Shown: positions 1-11,130, counted from the first letter of the stretch. The stretch is 64,000 bases of DNA from Ambrosia x helenae (GCA_030844895.1 CM061231.1:30575149-30639148), one strand, 5' to 3'. Notes: generated from the letters alone by a model not told the origin. Numbers and translations: made by a program.

Positions 1-297
1 CTCGGAACCCAACGACTTAAGTTCAGAATATGTGCACCTCTTGTCTTTACCGGGTTGACGCTATCAACCAGAGGTGGGCCTCGTCAGGCACCAATAGTAC
101 TATCCAAATATTCCTTTGGTTTCATTTACCTGAATTAATGGTTACAGTAGCGAGGACCCAACCCCGAGTGGCGACCAAAAACTCAAGTACTCATCATGCC
201 ACTTATCACATTTTAACCTTTGAAAACATTTCAACATGTGATAACTTTTGACAAACATATCTTTCCCCCAGTTAAAACAGTAAAATGGGGCCGTGAA

Positions 298-308
298 ACT
301 CACCTTAA
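298..308 (-). promoter_or_regulatory. Splice-donor-like motif in LTR
   Basis: On the minus strand this reads TTAAGGTGAGT, close to the plant 5' splice consensus. The same motif sits in the transcribed part of two other LTRs in this window (near 18147 minus and 25880 plus). It may mark a spliced leader. Function is inferred. Confidence 0.4.
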
Positions 309-1313
309 TTTCCATGCTTAGCTAGCAAATAAAACCCAAAGCTTTGACCGACTTCCTCGTGCCCTAATTACCAATAAAGGACACCTTAAAGTCTATCATA
401 TATAAACCTAGCTTATTTTCCGGTTAAAAGATAGTTTATTCAACTATCTAGACTCGTGTGTACTAACCCGAGTCTTTAAGTGTTTTAACTCGACGAACCG
501 ATCGTGACTTACCATAATTCATGTGTTCAAATACGGCATAGTACCCAAGTCGCGCACCTGTTACTATTCGTGTGTAAACCATGTTGGACTAATGCCACGA
601 AACGTATAACTCATCCCGAGTCATAGCTTGTCTCGTAAACCAGATAATATGATTGTCTTGTATAATTATTTTCGGAAAATATACCTTGCGGAAATATAAT
701 ATAGTTATTAAAATCCGTTTAATAACATTTGTTATTTCTTTTCCAACTCCGAATATCTTACAGATCTCAAAACTTTGCTCTTTGTAAAGACTTCCAAATA
801 ATATCGCACGCATTATATTTTGAATCCGAACGTTAAACATTATTTAGTTACCGAAAGGCTTCGAAAACTCATCATACTTGACGCTCGATGAAAACTATAT
901 ACATTTGCCTTGCAAGTGTTGTTCGAGATCGACTCTTATTGTTAGACATAATCGTTGTCAAAGCGTCGCGATTTGTATAAAATCACCTTTGTTAAACACA
1001 TGGAATGGTAGGTTATTTATAAAATGCACAACAATATCACCTTCGTTGCACTTCGGATTTTATAAAAATTTTGGCAGACTTTCCTCTGTTTTTGTACAAA
1101 CCAGACAACACAAGTTGCCTACAATTTTTCCCAAAATCAATTAGAAACACAAGACGACATTATAACTATCCGCCTTTCCAATCTACAAGACTGTACGTTT
1201 CGACGATTATATAAATTATTCTTTTTATATAAATATATATGTATGGTCCAACAATTTAGTCCAACCACACAAGTCACGCTTCATTGACAAACTACGATTT
1301 ATATTTGTCGTTA

Positions 1314-1346
1314 TCTATATATATATATATATATATACATATATAT
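1314..1346. repeat. TA microsatellite
   Basis: Uninterrupted TA dinucleotides with one CA interruption near the right end. A simple repeat inside the LTR, with no further role visible. Confidence 0.8.
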
Positions 1347-1458
1347 TTACGGTTCGTTCGCGAGTTAACACTGTTCGTAGTTATAATTTATAAATACTAC
1401 ACAAGATAAATGCGAGATTAATTATACCGATAATCATGTGCGCGTCTCAAACCATCAG

Positions 1459-1544
1459 TTGACTGAGCCAACCGGGTCTTGACGGGATCCAGAGTCTGAC
1501 CCGTTGACCAGCAGTTGACCAGGTTGACCAGATCCGAACTTGAC
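1459..1544 (+). promoter_or_regulatory. Cluster of six W-box-like TTGAC cores
   Basis: TTGAC occurs at 1459, 1479, 1504, 1515, 1524 and 1540, four of them as TTGACC. TTGACY is the core bound by plant WRKY factors. The cluster lies downstream of the TATA box on the transcribed minus strand, which is an unusual place for a promoter element, so it could equally be a short GTTGACCAG-type repeat. Confidence 0.35.
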
Positions 1545-2190
1545 CCGCGAATAGAAAGCGTGAATCGAAACCGACCAGACCAGATCTAACCCAAAACCAA
1601 CCTGGGCCAAGGCTGAGTCGAACCCGAATCACACGGATCTGACTCGAAATGCCCGATCTGACCAGAAACGCCCGGATCTGACCCGAACACACCAAACTCA
1701 ACCCGAACACCAACTGACCACCCCGTCAACCACCATCTCCGCCTCCAACCACCACTCGGCCTGTCATCTTCTACCTCGGAACCATCACAGAACCATCGGC
1801 CACCGGGGACCATCACCACCTTCTCGTCCGACGAGGGAACCCGTTCCAGCTCGTTTTTGGGCTTGAGACCTGCGCCCACCAAAACAACCACCACTGGCTG
1901 TCACCCACCATGAGACCACCACGAGCAACGTCCCCACTAGACCCGTACTCAATCCCGACCACCCTCTGTACTGAACCCAATCACGAACCACAACCCAAAA
2001 ACCACCCTCTGCTGCTGTTTTCTGCGCTTTTCGGGCTGCAGAACCACCGCACAGCCACCACAGCCAAAGCCCCTGACCATCTGCATCTAAACGAGCTCCA
2101 ATCGGCCTTGAATCTGCTCGTTTCTGGCCGTTTTGGACCTAAACATTCCCGTGCCGCCACTACCTAGGATGGTGGTGGTCGGCCGATGCT

Positions 2191-2285
2191 AGAGGAGGGG
2201 GAGGAGAGACCGGGAGAGAGGGAGAGTGTAGAGAGAGAGAGATGAACGGATTTTAGAGAGAGAGAGTAGAGAGAGAGGCAGAGGT
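2191..2285. repeat. GA-rich low-complexity tract
   Basis: GAGAGA-type purine runs. On the minus strand this is a CT-rich tract just after the predicted transcription start, like the pyrimidine-rich leaders of many plant LTR transcripts. Confidence 0.7.
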
Positions 2286-2324
2286 TGCGGCTGTCACAAT
2301 GAAGAAGAAGAAGCATCTCATGCC

Positions 2325-2332
2325 CTTTTATA
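2325..2332 (-). promoter_or_regulatory. TATA box of minus-strand LTR
   Basis: Minus-strand TATAAAAG, followed about 40 nt later by a CT-rich leader. Its distance from the LTR 5' end (about 675 nt) suits a U3 promoter. Confidence 0.5.
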
Positions 2333-3007
2333 CCTAGGGTTAGGTAGGTGGGTTGTGCACCGCGTATCGAACCCGTTATAACATCTCGTGCCTCGGTTTA
2401 CAGTTAGGGTAGGTGACATATCAGGCAAACTAGTCGGTTTTTGTTCGAAATGAAAGACATAACTAAACCGAGCAATTTAAACGTTATTTTCATCATCCGA
2501 CGCGTGAAAACAGAACACGCGTTAAAATCGCGTTAATCGATTCGGTTGTATTATCCTTCATTTAAATTATCCGATAACTTTCGAAATTCAATAAGAAACA
2601 TTATTTATAATAAATAATTATTCCGAAAGTTTGATAACGGTTAAAACCACGCGTTTTGACGTTCGAATCCCACGTCAGTTCCTCTCCGCGTTCTCCAAAA
2701 CGCTGCGTTTTTGGCCGTTTACCACGCCGATTTCACATCCGATCGCATCGATAGTAAATACGTGTCGTATTTACATTTATTAGCCTTATGTTAGTCCACT
2801 TTGACAAATTTTCACTGATGTCAGTTCGTTACGTTAATTACGCGAAGTCTTTCTTTAAAGGCATCAAGACTTCAACGAACTTTCAAAAGGACATCGTAGG
2901 ACTCATATTAGCTCAACTAACCATAATTAACCTTAAACCATGTTAATTATTTCTAAAACATGATTAGAATCACGTTAATCGTTGTACGAAATTTGCCGGT
3001 TGTCACA

Positions 3008-4892
3008 GTAGGATAGATTGATAATGTTATTACATTCAATATAGTAATATTAGCATAATTATATGATGTTTTGGAATATTATAAGCGGATTGTGGTTAAA
3101 TTCAATCGTGAATTATTTATTATCATTTTTCGGTAAATCATATAACCTGTTTCAATTTCATTAATTAGTTGACATGAGGACATCTACCTTATAATGATAT
3201 CGATCCGACAAACTCATGTATGTAGTGACAGGATCGTGAACTTTTAAATAGGGGGTTGGAAGTTTTAAAGAAAAAAAAGGAGGTGAGGGGTTGGCTCGGA
3301 GTCAATACATATAAAGTTTTCACTAAAATATACACTACGAAACTAAAAAATGCGAGGCCGGGGCCAACCTTAACTAAGATTTGGCCCCTGCATGTACGTA
3401 CTTACGTATTTTATTATTTATAATTTTATAATTACATTAATAAAAATATTGAATACTTAAATTTAAATATTCAACTCACACAAATTCGTATAAGGATGGC
3501 TAAAGAAAGGTATTTTTAAAAGGAAAAATAAGTATGACTAAAGTCATTAATTATTCCCATCCAAACATATCTATTACACTTGTATGTGAAAAAAAAAAAA
3601 AGAATGTTACAATTATTTGAGATTGATTTTGATGGTTTCTTCTGTTTTAAATACTAACCTTTTCATTTGCTTTTAGTTAGTAAGAATTATCTAGAGAGAC
3701 GTTTGTTATACGTGATAACGCAACTGAGAACACACCCGAAAGAGATATGCCTAAGAGGATATTGACACGTTTTTTACATTGATAAAAACCGTATAGACGA
3801 ATACCGGTACACTGGCCGATGTTATTTAGACGGTATAATTACCATGACGACACTCACTATAGCTTACTAAAAAAAAGTTTGTGGTGAATACAACATTTTT
3901 AACGAACTTTATACCGGCACCTAGAGAAAACCATAAAAACAAATACGATACCGATACCAATGTTGCTCAATTGGCATTGGTTCAGTAGATCCATTCCGAT
4001 TCAGAGCACTCGAAATGGAGTCATCATCACTATCATAAATTTAACTAATACATTCGTCTGTTAAAATTTATCATAAAGCACCTCACTTTCGATTCCCCAT
4101 TTATACACACACATTTATAATCAATTAAATAATATCCTTTTCAACTCACAACCACTCAGGTTATGTGTTATATGGGGCTCTCTTGGGCGCCGTTTATGCC
4201 ACATCCGCAACAATTGGGACGCGAATATTGTAATGGGTAGGCCGTGAGGCGGGAGCTTGAAGGGGATCGCGGGCACGGGTGCGAATTTAGTAAGCTTTTT
4301 TTTAATGATTAATTATACAAAGCAATTATTGTAAACCACCTCAGCATACCACATTTCACTAAAGCCACATTAAAGCCCAACCATAACACACCTTATAAGT
4401 TATACCATATGTTGTCGTTTAACTAAAATTGGCTAGTTAGAGTGTGACGTCACTACCACGAAGCAATGAGCTTTAACTATCTAATCCTATAACAAACGCG
4501 TTAACAAAAAAAAAATTAAAAAAATAAAATAATAATTTCTTATGTGTGCATGTGATTGGTGGAGGGTAGTTGACCCACCTCTCCTTTGTGTTAACATGCG
4601 TTAAGGGGATAACGCCTCTCCTCTTGGCTACCACTCTAACAATGGTGGCATTGTTTGGTGTTTATATAGGGGTGAGGTGGCATGAGCGCCATCCCACAAC
4701 AACTAAACTTAATGGTGTGAAGGGTGATAAAAAAAAATAGGGTGGCCACGTAGCAACACTTTTTTTCCCAACAAAGCGCTAACGGGTCCCTCCATAACAC
4801 ATCGTCTCAAAATAATAGACAGAAGATGAATAGTTTACCCTTAAATATGCAGGTAGTTTTTCACATAATTTTGGGTAGGTGGTATGGGATGC
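3008..4892. repeat. Host repeat unit, copy alpha
   Basis: Collinear with 21827-23684 over nearly its whole length. Shared markers include a segment near 4210 containing CAACAATTGGGACGCG, a GTTAACATGCGTTAAGGGG segment near 4590 and a CATCGTCTCAAAATAATAG segment near 4802. Copy alpha has an extra stretch around 3570-3740 that matches the delta copy (17280-17440). No reading frame is conserved between the copies, so it is treated as non-coding duplicated flank. Its left end is cut by the LTR at 3007. Confidence 0.75.
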
Positions 4893-5520
4893 GCCGATGC
4901 AGACAGGAACAGTGAACTGACCATCAAATCATTCATCTTTATATTGGACTGTAGGTCAGAAGGTATGTTTTAAATTGACCCGAGAGAAATCGGCCTAAGA
5001 AATAACACTAACCAGTAACTAATAAGCAAGGCCCGCACAGCGGATGTTTTTCTAAGTTGCAATAAGAGTATGGTCGGGATTTTAAACAAAACCCAATGAG
5101 AGCATTGTTGTACGATTGCGTTACATATGATCAAGGCCAAGGTGAACAAATTTAACAAACTCTTTTTATATGCATAAGATCTAAAACTAGTGACGTCTTA
5201 TTGCCAAGTTATAACAACATTATTGGTTACGGATGAGTTCAATGCCGATTCTAGGGGTGGGCAAAAACAAAAAGAAAAAGAGTTAAGCGCAGTTTTCGTG
5301 TATGAGGTTTGCACGAATCAAAGGGTTTAGTCCAACCTTAACACCCTGGGTCCCTATGGTTTGTCGGCTTAACACATTATATCCCTGAAATTGACGTTTA
5401 TCCATTGTGCCGTTAGTGTATTTTGGTCATTTTAAACCTCTCCTCCCCCCCCCCCCCCCTTTTAAACCCTAACAAACCGATACAACCCCAAATCAGAATT
5501 ATACATTTGATTTAGCATCT
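4893..5520. other. Intergenic, no gene seen
   Basis: AT-rich sequence. At about 5270-5470 there is a diverged copy of a common plant dispersed repeat with the phrase GGTCCCTATGGTTTG, followed by a poly-C run at 5441-5459. The 62-codon frame at 4970-5158 has no recognisable domain and is not called. Confidence 0.5.
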
Positions 5521-5716
5521 ATAGGCATGCCGTTAGTTATAACGTAACTTGTATATGAATTACATTAATAAAAATAATATTGAATAGTTAAATTTAAACG
5601 TGTAATAAAAATGCTTAATGGTTAGATGAAAGTATGAAACATATTCATTTCCCAGAAGGAAATTGTAAATATCCAAAAGTCATTAATATCGTATAAGGAT
5701 ACACTAAAGCAAGGTA

Positions 5717-5724
5717 TTTTTAAA
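5717..5724. repeat. 8-bp target duplication, left (hAT MITE 1)
   Basis: TTTTTAAA, repeated at 6314-6321 directly after the element. An 8-bp duplication is diagnostic of hAT insertion. Confidence 0.85.
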
Positions 5725-6313
5725 TAGGGATGGCAACGGGTCGGGTATGGGTCGGGTTTGGCTAATACCATACCCATACCCGGTTATAAAATCTCATCCC
5801 ATACCCGTCCCATTACCCGTCGGGTTTTTGGCGGGTATTACCCGTTGGGTATAGAGCATACCCGCGGGTTTCGGGTATGCCCGTTGGGATTTTCATGTAT
5901 ATATATTTTTACTTTTTTTTGGTGTTTTATGTTTTAGATATCTATAATATATTAAATTGTATATTATAATATGTATCTCAAGAAATATTTTTATATTTTG
6001 TAGCATATAAATATAAATAATAATGTCATTAAACTATAAATTTTTCAATAATGAATCCATCAAAATGAACATTAAATGAAGAAAAATATATATAACACTT
6101 AAAAATTAGCGGGTATATGTTTCAGGTAAACGGGTATTTAGTTTCGGGTAATCGGGTCGGGTATCGCCTAATACCATACCCGTCCCATACCCGCGAAATA
6201 TTTTTTTTCCAATACCAAACCCGTATCATACCCGTCGGGTATCGGGTATACCCGTCCCAAATGCTTCGGGTTTCGGGTATACCCGTCGGGCTCGGGTTTT
6301 TTTGCCATCCCTA
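5725..6313. mobile_element. hAT-type MITE 1 (589 bp)
   Basis: Starts TAGGGATGGCAA and ends TTGCCATCCCTA, a perfect 12-bp terminal inverted repeat, with 8-bp duplications TTTTTAAA on both sides. The subterminal regions are packed with CGGGTA/TACCCG units on both strands, the kind of repeated subterminal motif hAT transposases bind. The middle (5900-6100) is AT-rich. There is no transposase, so it is a non-autonomous element. Confidence 0.88.
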
Positions 6314-6423
6314 TTTTTAAAGGGAAAATGAAGTCTGAATGAAGTCATAAATCATTCCCATCCAAACGTATCTATTACACTTGTATGTTAAAAAAAAAAA
6401 AAAAAAAAAAAGACTATTACAAT

Positions 6424-6714
6424 TAGTGATGAGCTCGGGACGGTATCGGTACCGAACCGATAGCGATGCCGACAATACCGATACCGAAAAGTCCAAAAAA
6501 CCAATACCGATACCGAACACATACGGTACGGTATGGTATCGGTATTTTGCCTTAAAATACCGATACCATACCGATCCCGTACTGATACCGATAATACCGA
6601 AATCGAAAATCCATAAATATGGGTACCGATACCGATCCCGAAACCCCTCGTTCGGTACGGTATCGGGATCGGGACGGGACGGGATCGGTATTCGGCCTTG
6701 CATGCTCATCCCTA
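6424..6714. mobile_element. hAT-type MITE 2 (291 bp)
   Basis: Terminal inverted repeats TAGTGATGAGC and GCTCATCCCTA (one mismatch), flanked by 8-bp duplications ATTACAAT at 6416-6423 and 6715-6722. The unoccupied site is visible in the paralogous copy near 3609. The interior is made of short GGTATCGGTACC-like units in both orientations and could fold into a long hairpin. That periodicity produces open frames on both strands (6317-6709 minus, 6381-6812 plus), which are not genes. Confidence 0.88.
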
Positions 6715-6990
6715 ATTACAATTATTTGAGATTGATTTTGATGCTTCTTCTTTTTTATATAATCCTTTTATTTTTAGTTAGTAAGAAACATTTTATCTTT
6801 TCCCTTCTATAGGGAGACGTTTATTACAAGTGATAAACTTTCATTTAAACTAGTGGGACTACCCGCGCTTCGCAGTTGGCTTTTGATCAGCGTCGGGTTG
6901 TTTCGATACGGTACGGTATTAGCATTCGAAAAAGAAATCTAAAGAAATCTTTTTTTTTTTTATAGAGAGACGTTTATTATAAGTATTAAA

Positions 6991-7289
6991 CTTTCATTTA
7001 AATTTGGTGTAATTTTTTTTTTTTTTTTTAATGTCGTATATAAAAGTTATTAACATTAAAAAATTGTGAGAGGAAATGCATATGTCATGCACACGAGGGA
7101 GAAAAAAAGACTTTTTTGAGAAAAGGGGTGGGAGTGTCTCACCTATTACCGTGTAGCATACCCCTTTTCGTATATTTTCCTATATGTTTATTTGTGAACT
7201 TTCATGAATAGTGTTTTCTTCTGCTGTTTATAAGGTTATATATGTTGTTTGGTTTGAATACGTAATCATATATATAAATATAAATATAA
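6991..7289. other. Short AT-rich intergenic stretch
   Basis: Runs of T and A and a GAGAAAAGGGG segment. No gene, RNA or element end is recognisable. Confidence 0.5.
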
Positions 7290-7866
7290 TAGATAGATTG
7301 GTTAATGTATCACATCTGTTAATGTATTTAGTATAGTAATGTTAGCATAATTATGGGATGTTTTATTATATTATAAGTGAAGGGTTAGAATAAAATACAC
7401 ACAACGAAAGAAAAATAGGAAGTCGTAGGAAGGGTATCAAATGGACTCCGATTGAACTCATTCATGCGACATTGAAACCGTCTCATCGAACCCTACGATC
7501 TTAGATTTTAGGTTTTTCCTTTTTTGGATTTTTACCTTGTAGTTTAAGAAGTTACGTTATATCATTTTGTCTTTTATGTACCATTGTGTCTTTTTCTTAT
7601 TTTCATCATTGTGTCAATTTTGTGATTCATTGTGTCTTTTTTCTTCATCATTGTGTTATATTTTTCGGCATTGTGTTATATTTTGTGGCTTATTGCGTCA
7701 TATTTTATGATCTATTGTGTTTTTGTATCATTCTCACCCTTCTCATTTTTGTTACACTGTGTAGAATAACTTAACCCATATAAATGAATTGTTGTTAATA
7801 CATCCTGAAATTATTTATCATCACATAACCCTTACTAATTTCATTAACTAGTTGACATCTACCTTA
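7290..7866. repeat. Host repeat unit, copy gamma (left part)
   Basis: The GATAGATTGGTTAATG and TAGTATAGTAATGTTAGC stretches match 16817 and 21827. A private minisatellite lies at 7579-7730. At 7864-7866 the unit is interrupted by a PIF-type insertion and continues at 11195. Confidence 0.65.
7579..7730. repeat. CATTGTGT minisatellite, about seven units
   Basis: The core CATTGTGT (variants TATTGCGT, TATTGTGT) recurs about seven times with spacers of 9-20 T-rich bases. The 62-codon open frame across it reflects the repeat and is not a gene. Confidence 0.7.
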
Positions 7867-8421
7867 GACCGTCTCCAACGCGTCCAAACTTCCACGCCCG
7901 TTGCCACGCTGGAACGGCCCTTTGCGTTGGAGATCCAAGTCCGACCGTGTCCGAAGATGCTGAGCCCGTGCAGAAGGGCGTAGGCTTTCCTGGGTCCAAA
8001 CGATGGGGTGGGCCCGAAAGGTTTATAAAAGATTTTTATCTCCTCTGTTGATCCCCCACATATATCTTCTTCCAATCGGTTGCGGGCCGGTTTTGAAGGG
8101 GGAAATTGAAGGAGACGAGAACTTCAAGCACCGGCGAAATATGTAGGGTAATTTGTGATAGGAGAAAGATGGAGTAGATAATAGAAAGAAAGAAAAGAAA
8201 ATTTTAATTAAATAATACGTTTATGGAATATCACAATAGAGTCCAGCTGTTTCTTGATGACATAAAAAATAAATATAAGTAATAAATTCGTTTAATTAAT
8301 TTAAATGGGTGAAATTATTGTAACAAAGGTGGTACTTTAGTTTTTATCTTTCCTGTATATGTATAAGCTAAATAATTTACACTATTAATTCATCTTAATT
8401 ACAAATTCCGTATTATTTTAA

Positions 8422-9430
8422 CTAGCTGATTATCTCGGGAAGGTCCCGGGGTTGAAAAATTTAATATGATTTAATAAAAAATGATAAAAGAAGAAAACTC
8501 AAATCACGAAAAGAGTAAATAACTTAAACATAATCAATCTTAGTTAGAAAAACATTAATTTAAAAAGTTAAAAAAATAAAAAGCATAAACCATATTAAAC
8601 ATAATACATTATTAAAAGGATAACCTTCAACATATAATCATCTTCACGTAATTTAAAATATGTTACAATTTGACTTTGAGTTATATAGATGTAGAATTCA
8701 TGAACGGGGTTGAAAAATATAACCATTCTAATAATACTAATACTAATAGTAATAATTATTACTCTTTTAATTAAATAAATAAAAAAATAACCTTGTTATA
8801 AGGTAACACCATGTGTTGCAGTGTTGCGCAATTCTTTCTCCTAGCTTCTCTTGATGAAGTATACCTATCCATTTTTAGAAGAGTAAAATTCCAATGATAG
8901 CATGGCGATTGGGTTGAATTTCAACATCGTAGATAAGAACCTGGTTTAAAAGAAAAATCATGATTAATGAATAACCTGAACACTTTGTGTTTTTTTTTTC
9001 TGTACGAACATAACCCCACAAAAAATAGTCGTTTTTTTTCTCCGTTTTTTATATAGCACTATGGTACTCGTTGGAAAGATAATAAAACGCTCGTTAATTT
9101 GGTGTAATTTTTTTATTTAAAAAATCTCGAATATAAAAGATATTAACGTTTAAAAATTATGGGAGGAACATAAGAGAGAAAAATCTAAATTTATTTTTAA
9201 ATTCTTTTTTCCTAAAATAACTCAATTTAATTTTAGTAATTGAGAATTGAGAGATAGAGAGATAAATTTAGGGTTTTATGTTTATCTTTTTTTGTTAATT
9301 AAAAAAGGAAATAATTTAAAAACACTAAAATCTTTCAATTATGATGCCACGTGGCAGTTTCATGGAGAGGTTGAAGCCACCATTGCACGCCACGTCAGCA
9401 ATGTTCAATTCTTTTATATATATTAATAGA
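8422..9430 (-). mobile_element. Non-autonomous Helitron (1.0 kb)
   Basis: On the minus strand it starts TCTATTAATATATATAAAAG after an A, and ends CAGCTAG before a T. A hairpin (CGGGA, loop CCTT, TCCCG) lies about 12 nt before the CTAG terminus. TC start, 3' hairpin, CTAG end and A/T insertion site are the Helitron signature. It shares most of its sequence, including GCCACGTGGC and CACGCCACGTCAGC, with the element at 9491-10042. It carries no Rep/helicase. Confidence 0.75.
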
Positions 9431-9490
9431 TATATTACATTTGAGTATGTATATAATTTTGTAACAAACGTTTGAGCATTTATATTAAAA

Positions 9491-10042
9491 CTAGCTGATT
9501 ACCCGGGAGGGTCCCGGGGTTGAAAAATATAATTTTATGTGATAACCTATTGCAAATGACTTAAGTTAACTAACCACAAAATCTCTCAATCATTGCATGT
9601 TCATAGTATTCTAATCAGTAATAACTTATATTCCCCACAAAATCTAATTTTACGTGATAACATGAACACTTTGTGTGTTTTTTCCCGTATGAACAAAACC
9701 CCACAAAAAATAGTCGATTTTTTTCTCTGTTTTTTATATAGCATTATGGTACTCGTTGGAAAGATAATAAAACGCTCGTTAATTTGGTGTAATTTTTTTC
9801 TTTAAAAAATCCCGTATATAAAAGATATAAACGTTTAAAAATTATGGGAGGAAATATGAGATAAAATTTTAAATTTATTTTTAAATTCTTTTTTCCTAAA
9901 ATAACTCAATTTAATTAAAAAAGAAAACAATTCAAAAACACCAAAAACTCTCCATTATGATGCCACGTGGCACTCTCAAGAGAATGTTGAGGCCTTCATT
10001 GCACGCCACGTCAGCATATACGTTTTCTTTTATATATATAGA
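9491..10042 (-). mobile_element. Non-autonomous Helitron (552 bp)
   Basis: Same family as 8422-9430. It starts TCTATATATATAAAAG after an A, ends CAGCTAG before a T, and has the perfect 3' hairpin CCCGGGA-CCC-TCCCGGG. It lacks a central segment present in the larger copy. The 70-codon frame at 9593-9805 lies inside it and has no domain. Confidence 0.78.
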
Positions 10043-10062
10043 TAGATTTATCAATCAAATAG

Positions 10063-10065
10063 TTA
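10063..10065. repeat. TTA target duplication of inner PIF element
   Basis: TTA directly before the element, repeated at 10971-10973. Confidence 0.75.
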
Positions 10066-10395
10066 GGCTATGAGGTGTGGAGACATGAGAAAGGTCATGT
10101 CTCCATGCCACATAGGATGCCAACTCAACAAAGTGATGTCTCCATATGCTTGAGACATGGGTGGGGTGTGGAGATATGAGAAACCCATGTCTCAAGCATT
10201 AAATACTATTATTTTTTTTATAAAATTTAATTTTAACTACTTTTATAAAACTAACAAATAAACAAAATAAAATTCAAATAAATAGTAGATTTAAAATAAA
10301 AATTACAAACCATCCTAAAAATTAAAAAAATTACAAATCATCCTAAAAACTAAAAAAAAAAATAACAAACCATCCTAAAATTAAGTAGTAAAATA

Positions 10396-10656
10396 CTAAT
10401 CGTCGATTCCGTTGTTCCATATATATTCGATCAAGTCGGCTTGTAGATGATGATGGATGTGTTCGTTACGTAACGCGAAATCCTTTAACTCTTGTTGCGC
10501 TTCGTCATCCGAAATAGTATTCTCCTCCACCGCATTTTCATCGAAATCGTTCCATATATATTCGATTAGTTGTGCCGATTCCCAAACCGCGTTCACAAAA
10601 ACCCGGTTTTCTTCGCTCGACGAAGATGAGGAATCAATCATTGGTAGGTATGACAT
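10396..10656 (-). pseudogene. N-terminal fragment of PIF/Harbinger protein
   Basis: An 86-residue acidic peptide with a serine run near residue 10 and the phrases QLIEY and HHHLQADLIEYIWN. I recognise this as similar to the N-terminal region found upstream of the DDE domain in plant Harbinger (ALP1-like) transposases. No DDE residues are present, and the frame stops where the element has been internally deleted. It lies wholly inside the TTA-flanked element and is probably non-functional. A minus-strand TATA-like stretch lies near 10740. Confidence 0.55.
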
Positions 10657-10865
10657 TGTTGTGTATTTTTTTAAAGAAAGTAGAAGAGTTTTATGTTGGT
10701 TTTGGTTGATTTATGTGGGTTTATTTGGATGGTGGGGTTTATATATTTGGTTTTGGTTTAAAAAAAAAAAATAGCCGTTACATAGCAACTAGCCGTTGGA
10801 TTTAAAAAAAAAAGAAAAAAAGAAAAATCGCTGATTGGTCAGGCCATCTCGTCCGCAGAGGGACG

Positions 10866-10950
10866 TGGGGGACGGGGGGAAAGGGGATGGGGACAGGGGG
10901 CGGTGTGGGGGTGGGGGACGGGGCAAAAAGTGAGGGACGGGGCAGAGGGG
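10866..10950 (+). other. G-run tract with quadruplex potential
   Basis: Ten or more runs of 4-6 G separated by 1-4 bases, such as GGGGGACGGGGGG. It sits directly inside the right inverted repeat of the PIF element. Many G4 consensus matches are possible. Formation is inferred. Confidence 0.65.
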
Positions 10951-11040
10951 CGTCTCCATACCGGTAAGCCTTATATCAAATATAGTTAATAATAATTTAA
11001 GTATCTTAAATTAAAGTAAAAATTGAAGATGATATGGAAA

Positions 11041-11130
11041 ATGTAAGGATATGTAAGGATGTTTGTAGGGTTGGAGGTGAAATTTAGGTTTTTTAAGGAT
11101 TTGTAAAGATTTGAAAGGATTTGTAAGGAT
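11041..11130. repeat. AAGGATTTGTA degenerate tandem repeat
   Basis: Repeated AAGGAT(A/T)TGTA-type units near the right end of the outer PIF element, possibly subterminal transposase-binding repeats. Confidence 0.5.

Larger units (their letters stand above)
1..3007 (-). mobile_element. Minus-strand LTR (left end outside window)
   Basis: Read on the minus strand, this begins at 3007 with TGTGACAACCGGC, a typical TG-starting plant Ty3/gypsy-type LTR terminus. A TATA box follows about 675 nt downstream, then a pyrimidine-rich leader, a GC-rich block and a splice-donor-like motif near 302. The right boundary falls exactly where homology to the host repeat unit at 21827 resumes (3008), so 3007 is an insertion junction. 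The LTR 3' end, PBS and any coding region lie left of the window, so family and completeness are unknown. Open frames in the GC-rich part (1447-2167) look like composition effects and are not called as genes. Confidence 0.55.
5521..6990. repeat. Host repeat unit, copy beta (with two MITEs)
   Basis: Similar to 11340-11860 and to part of 3430-3720. The shared core runs from GCCGTTAGTTATA through CTATTACACTTGTATGT to GAGACGTTTATTA. Two hAT-type MITEs interrupt it, and removing each with its target duplication restores collinearity with the other copies. No coding capacity is evident. Confidence 0.7.
10066..10970 (-). mobile_element. PIF/Harbinger deletion derivative (905 bp)
   Basis: Left terminus GGCTATGAGGTGTGGAGAC and right terminus (reverse complement) GGCTTACCGGTATGGAGAC form an imperfect inverted repeat, flanked by TTA duplications. 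It contains only the start of one element gene (10396-10656) and a very G-rich right subterminal region. The rest of the transposase genes is missing, so it is non-autonomous. Confidence 0.8.

Noticed and set aside
1447..2167. Several 68-102 codon frames on both strands
   Set aside because: They lie in a GC-rich LTR segment with W/R/G-rich translations, overlap one another in different frames, and show no domain.
5441..5459. Poly-C tract as a regulatory site
   Set aside because: A plain homopolymer in a degraded repeat, and its length is likely to be uncertain in the assembly.
5725..6313. CRISPR-like array of CGGGTA units
   Set aside because: Units are too short, irregular and in both orientations, and lie inside a TIR-flanked MITE in a plant genome.
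6317..6812. Open frames of 130 and 143 codons on opposite strands
   Set aside because: Both run through the periodic, nearly palindromic interior of hAT MITE 2. Their arginine/tyrosine/proline periodicity is a product of the repeat.
6843..6875. Third Helitron end (ACTAGTGGGACTACCCGCGC)
   Set aside because: It resembles an inverted CTAGT terminus with a GC hairpin, but it is part of the host unit shared with 11735 and I found no matching TC start.
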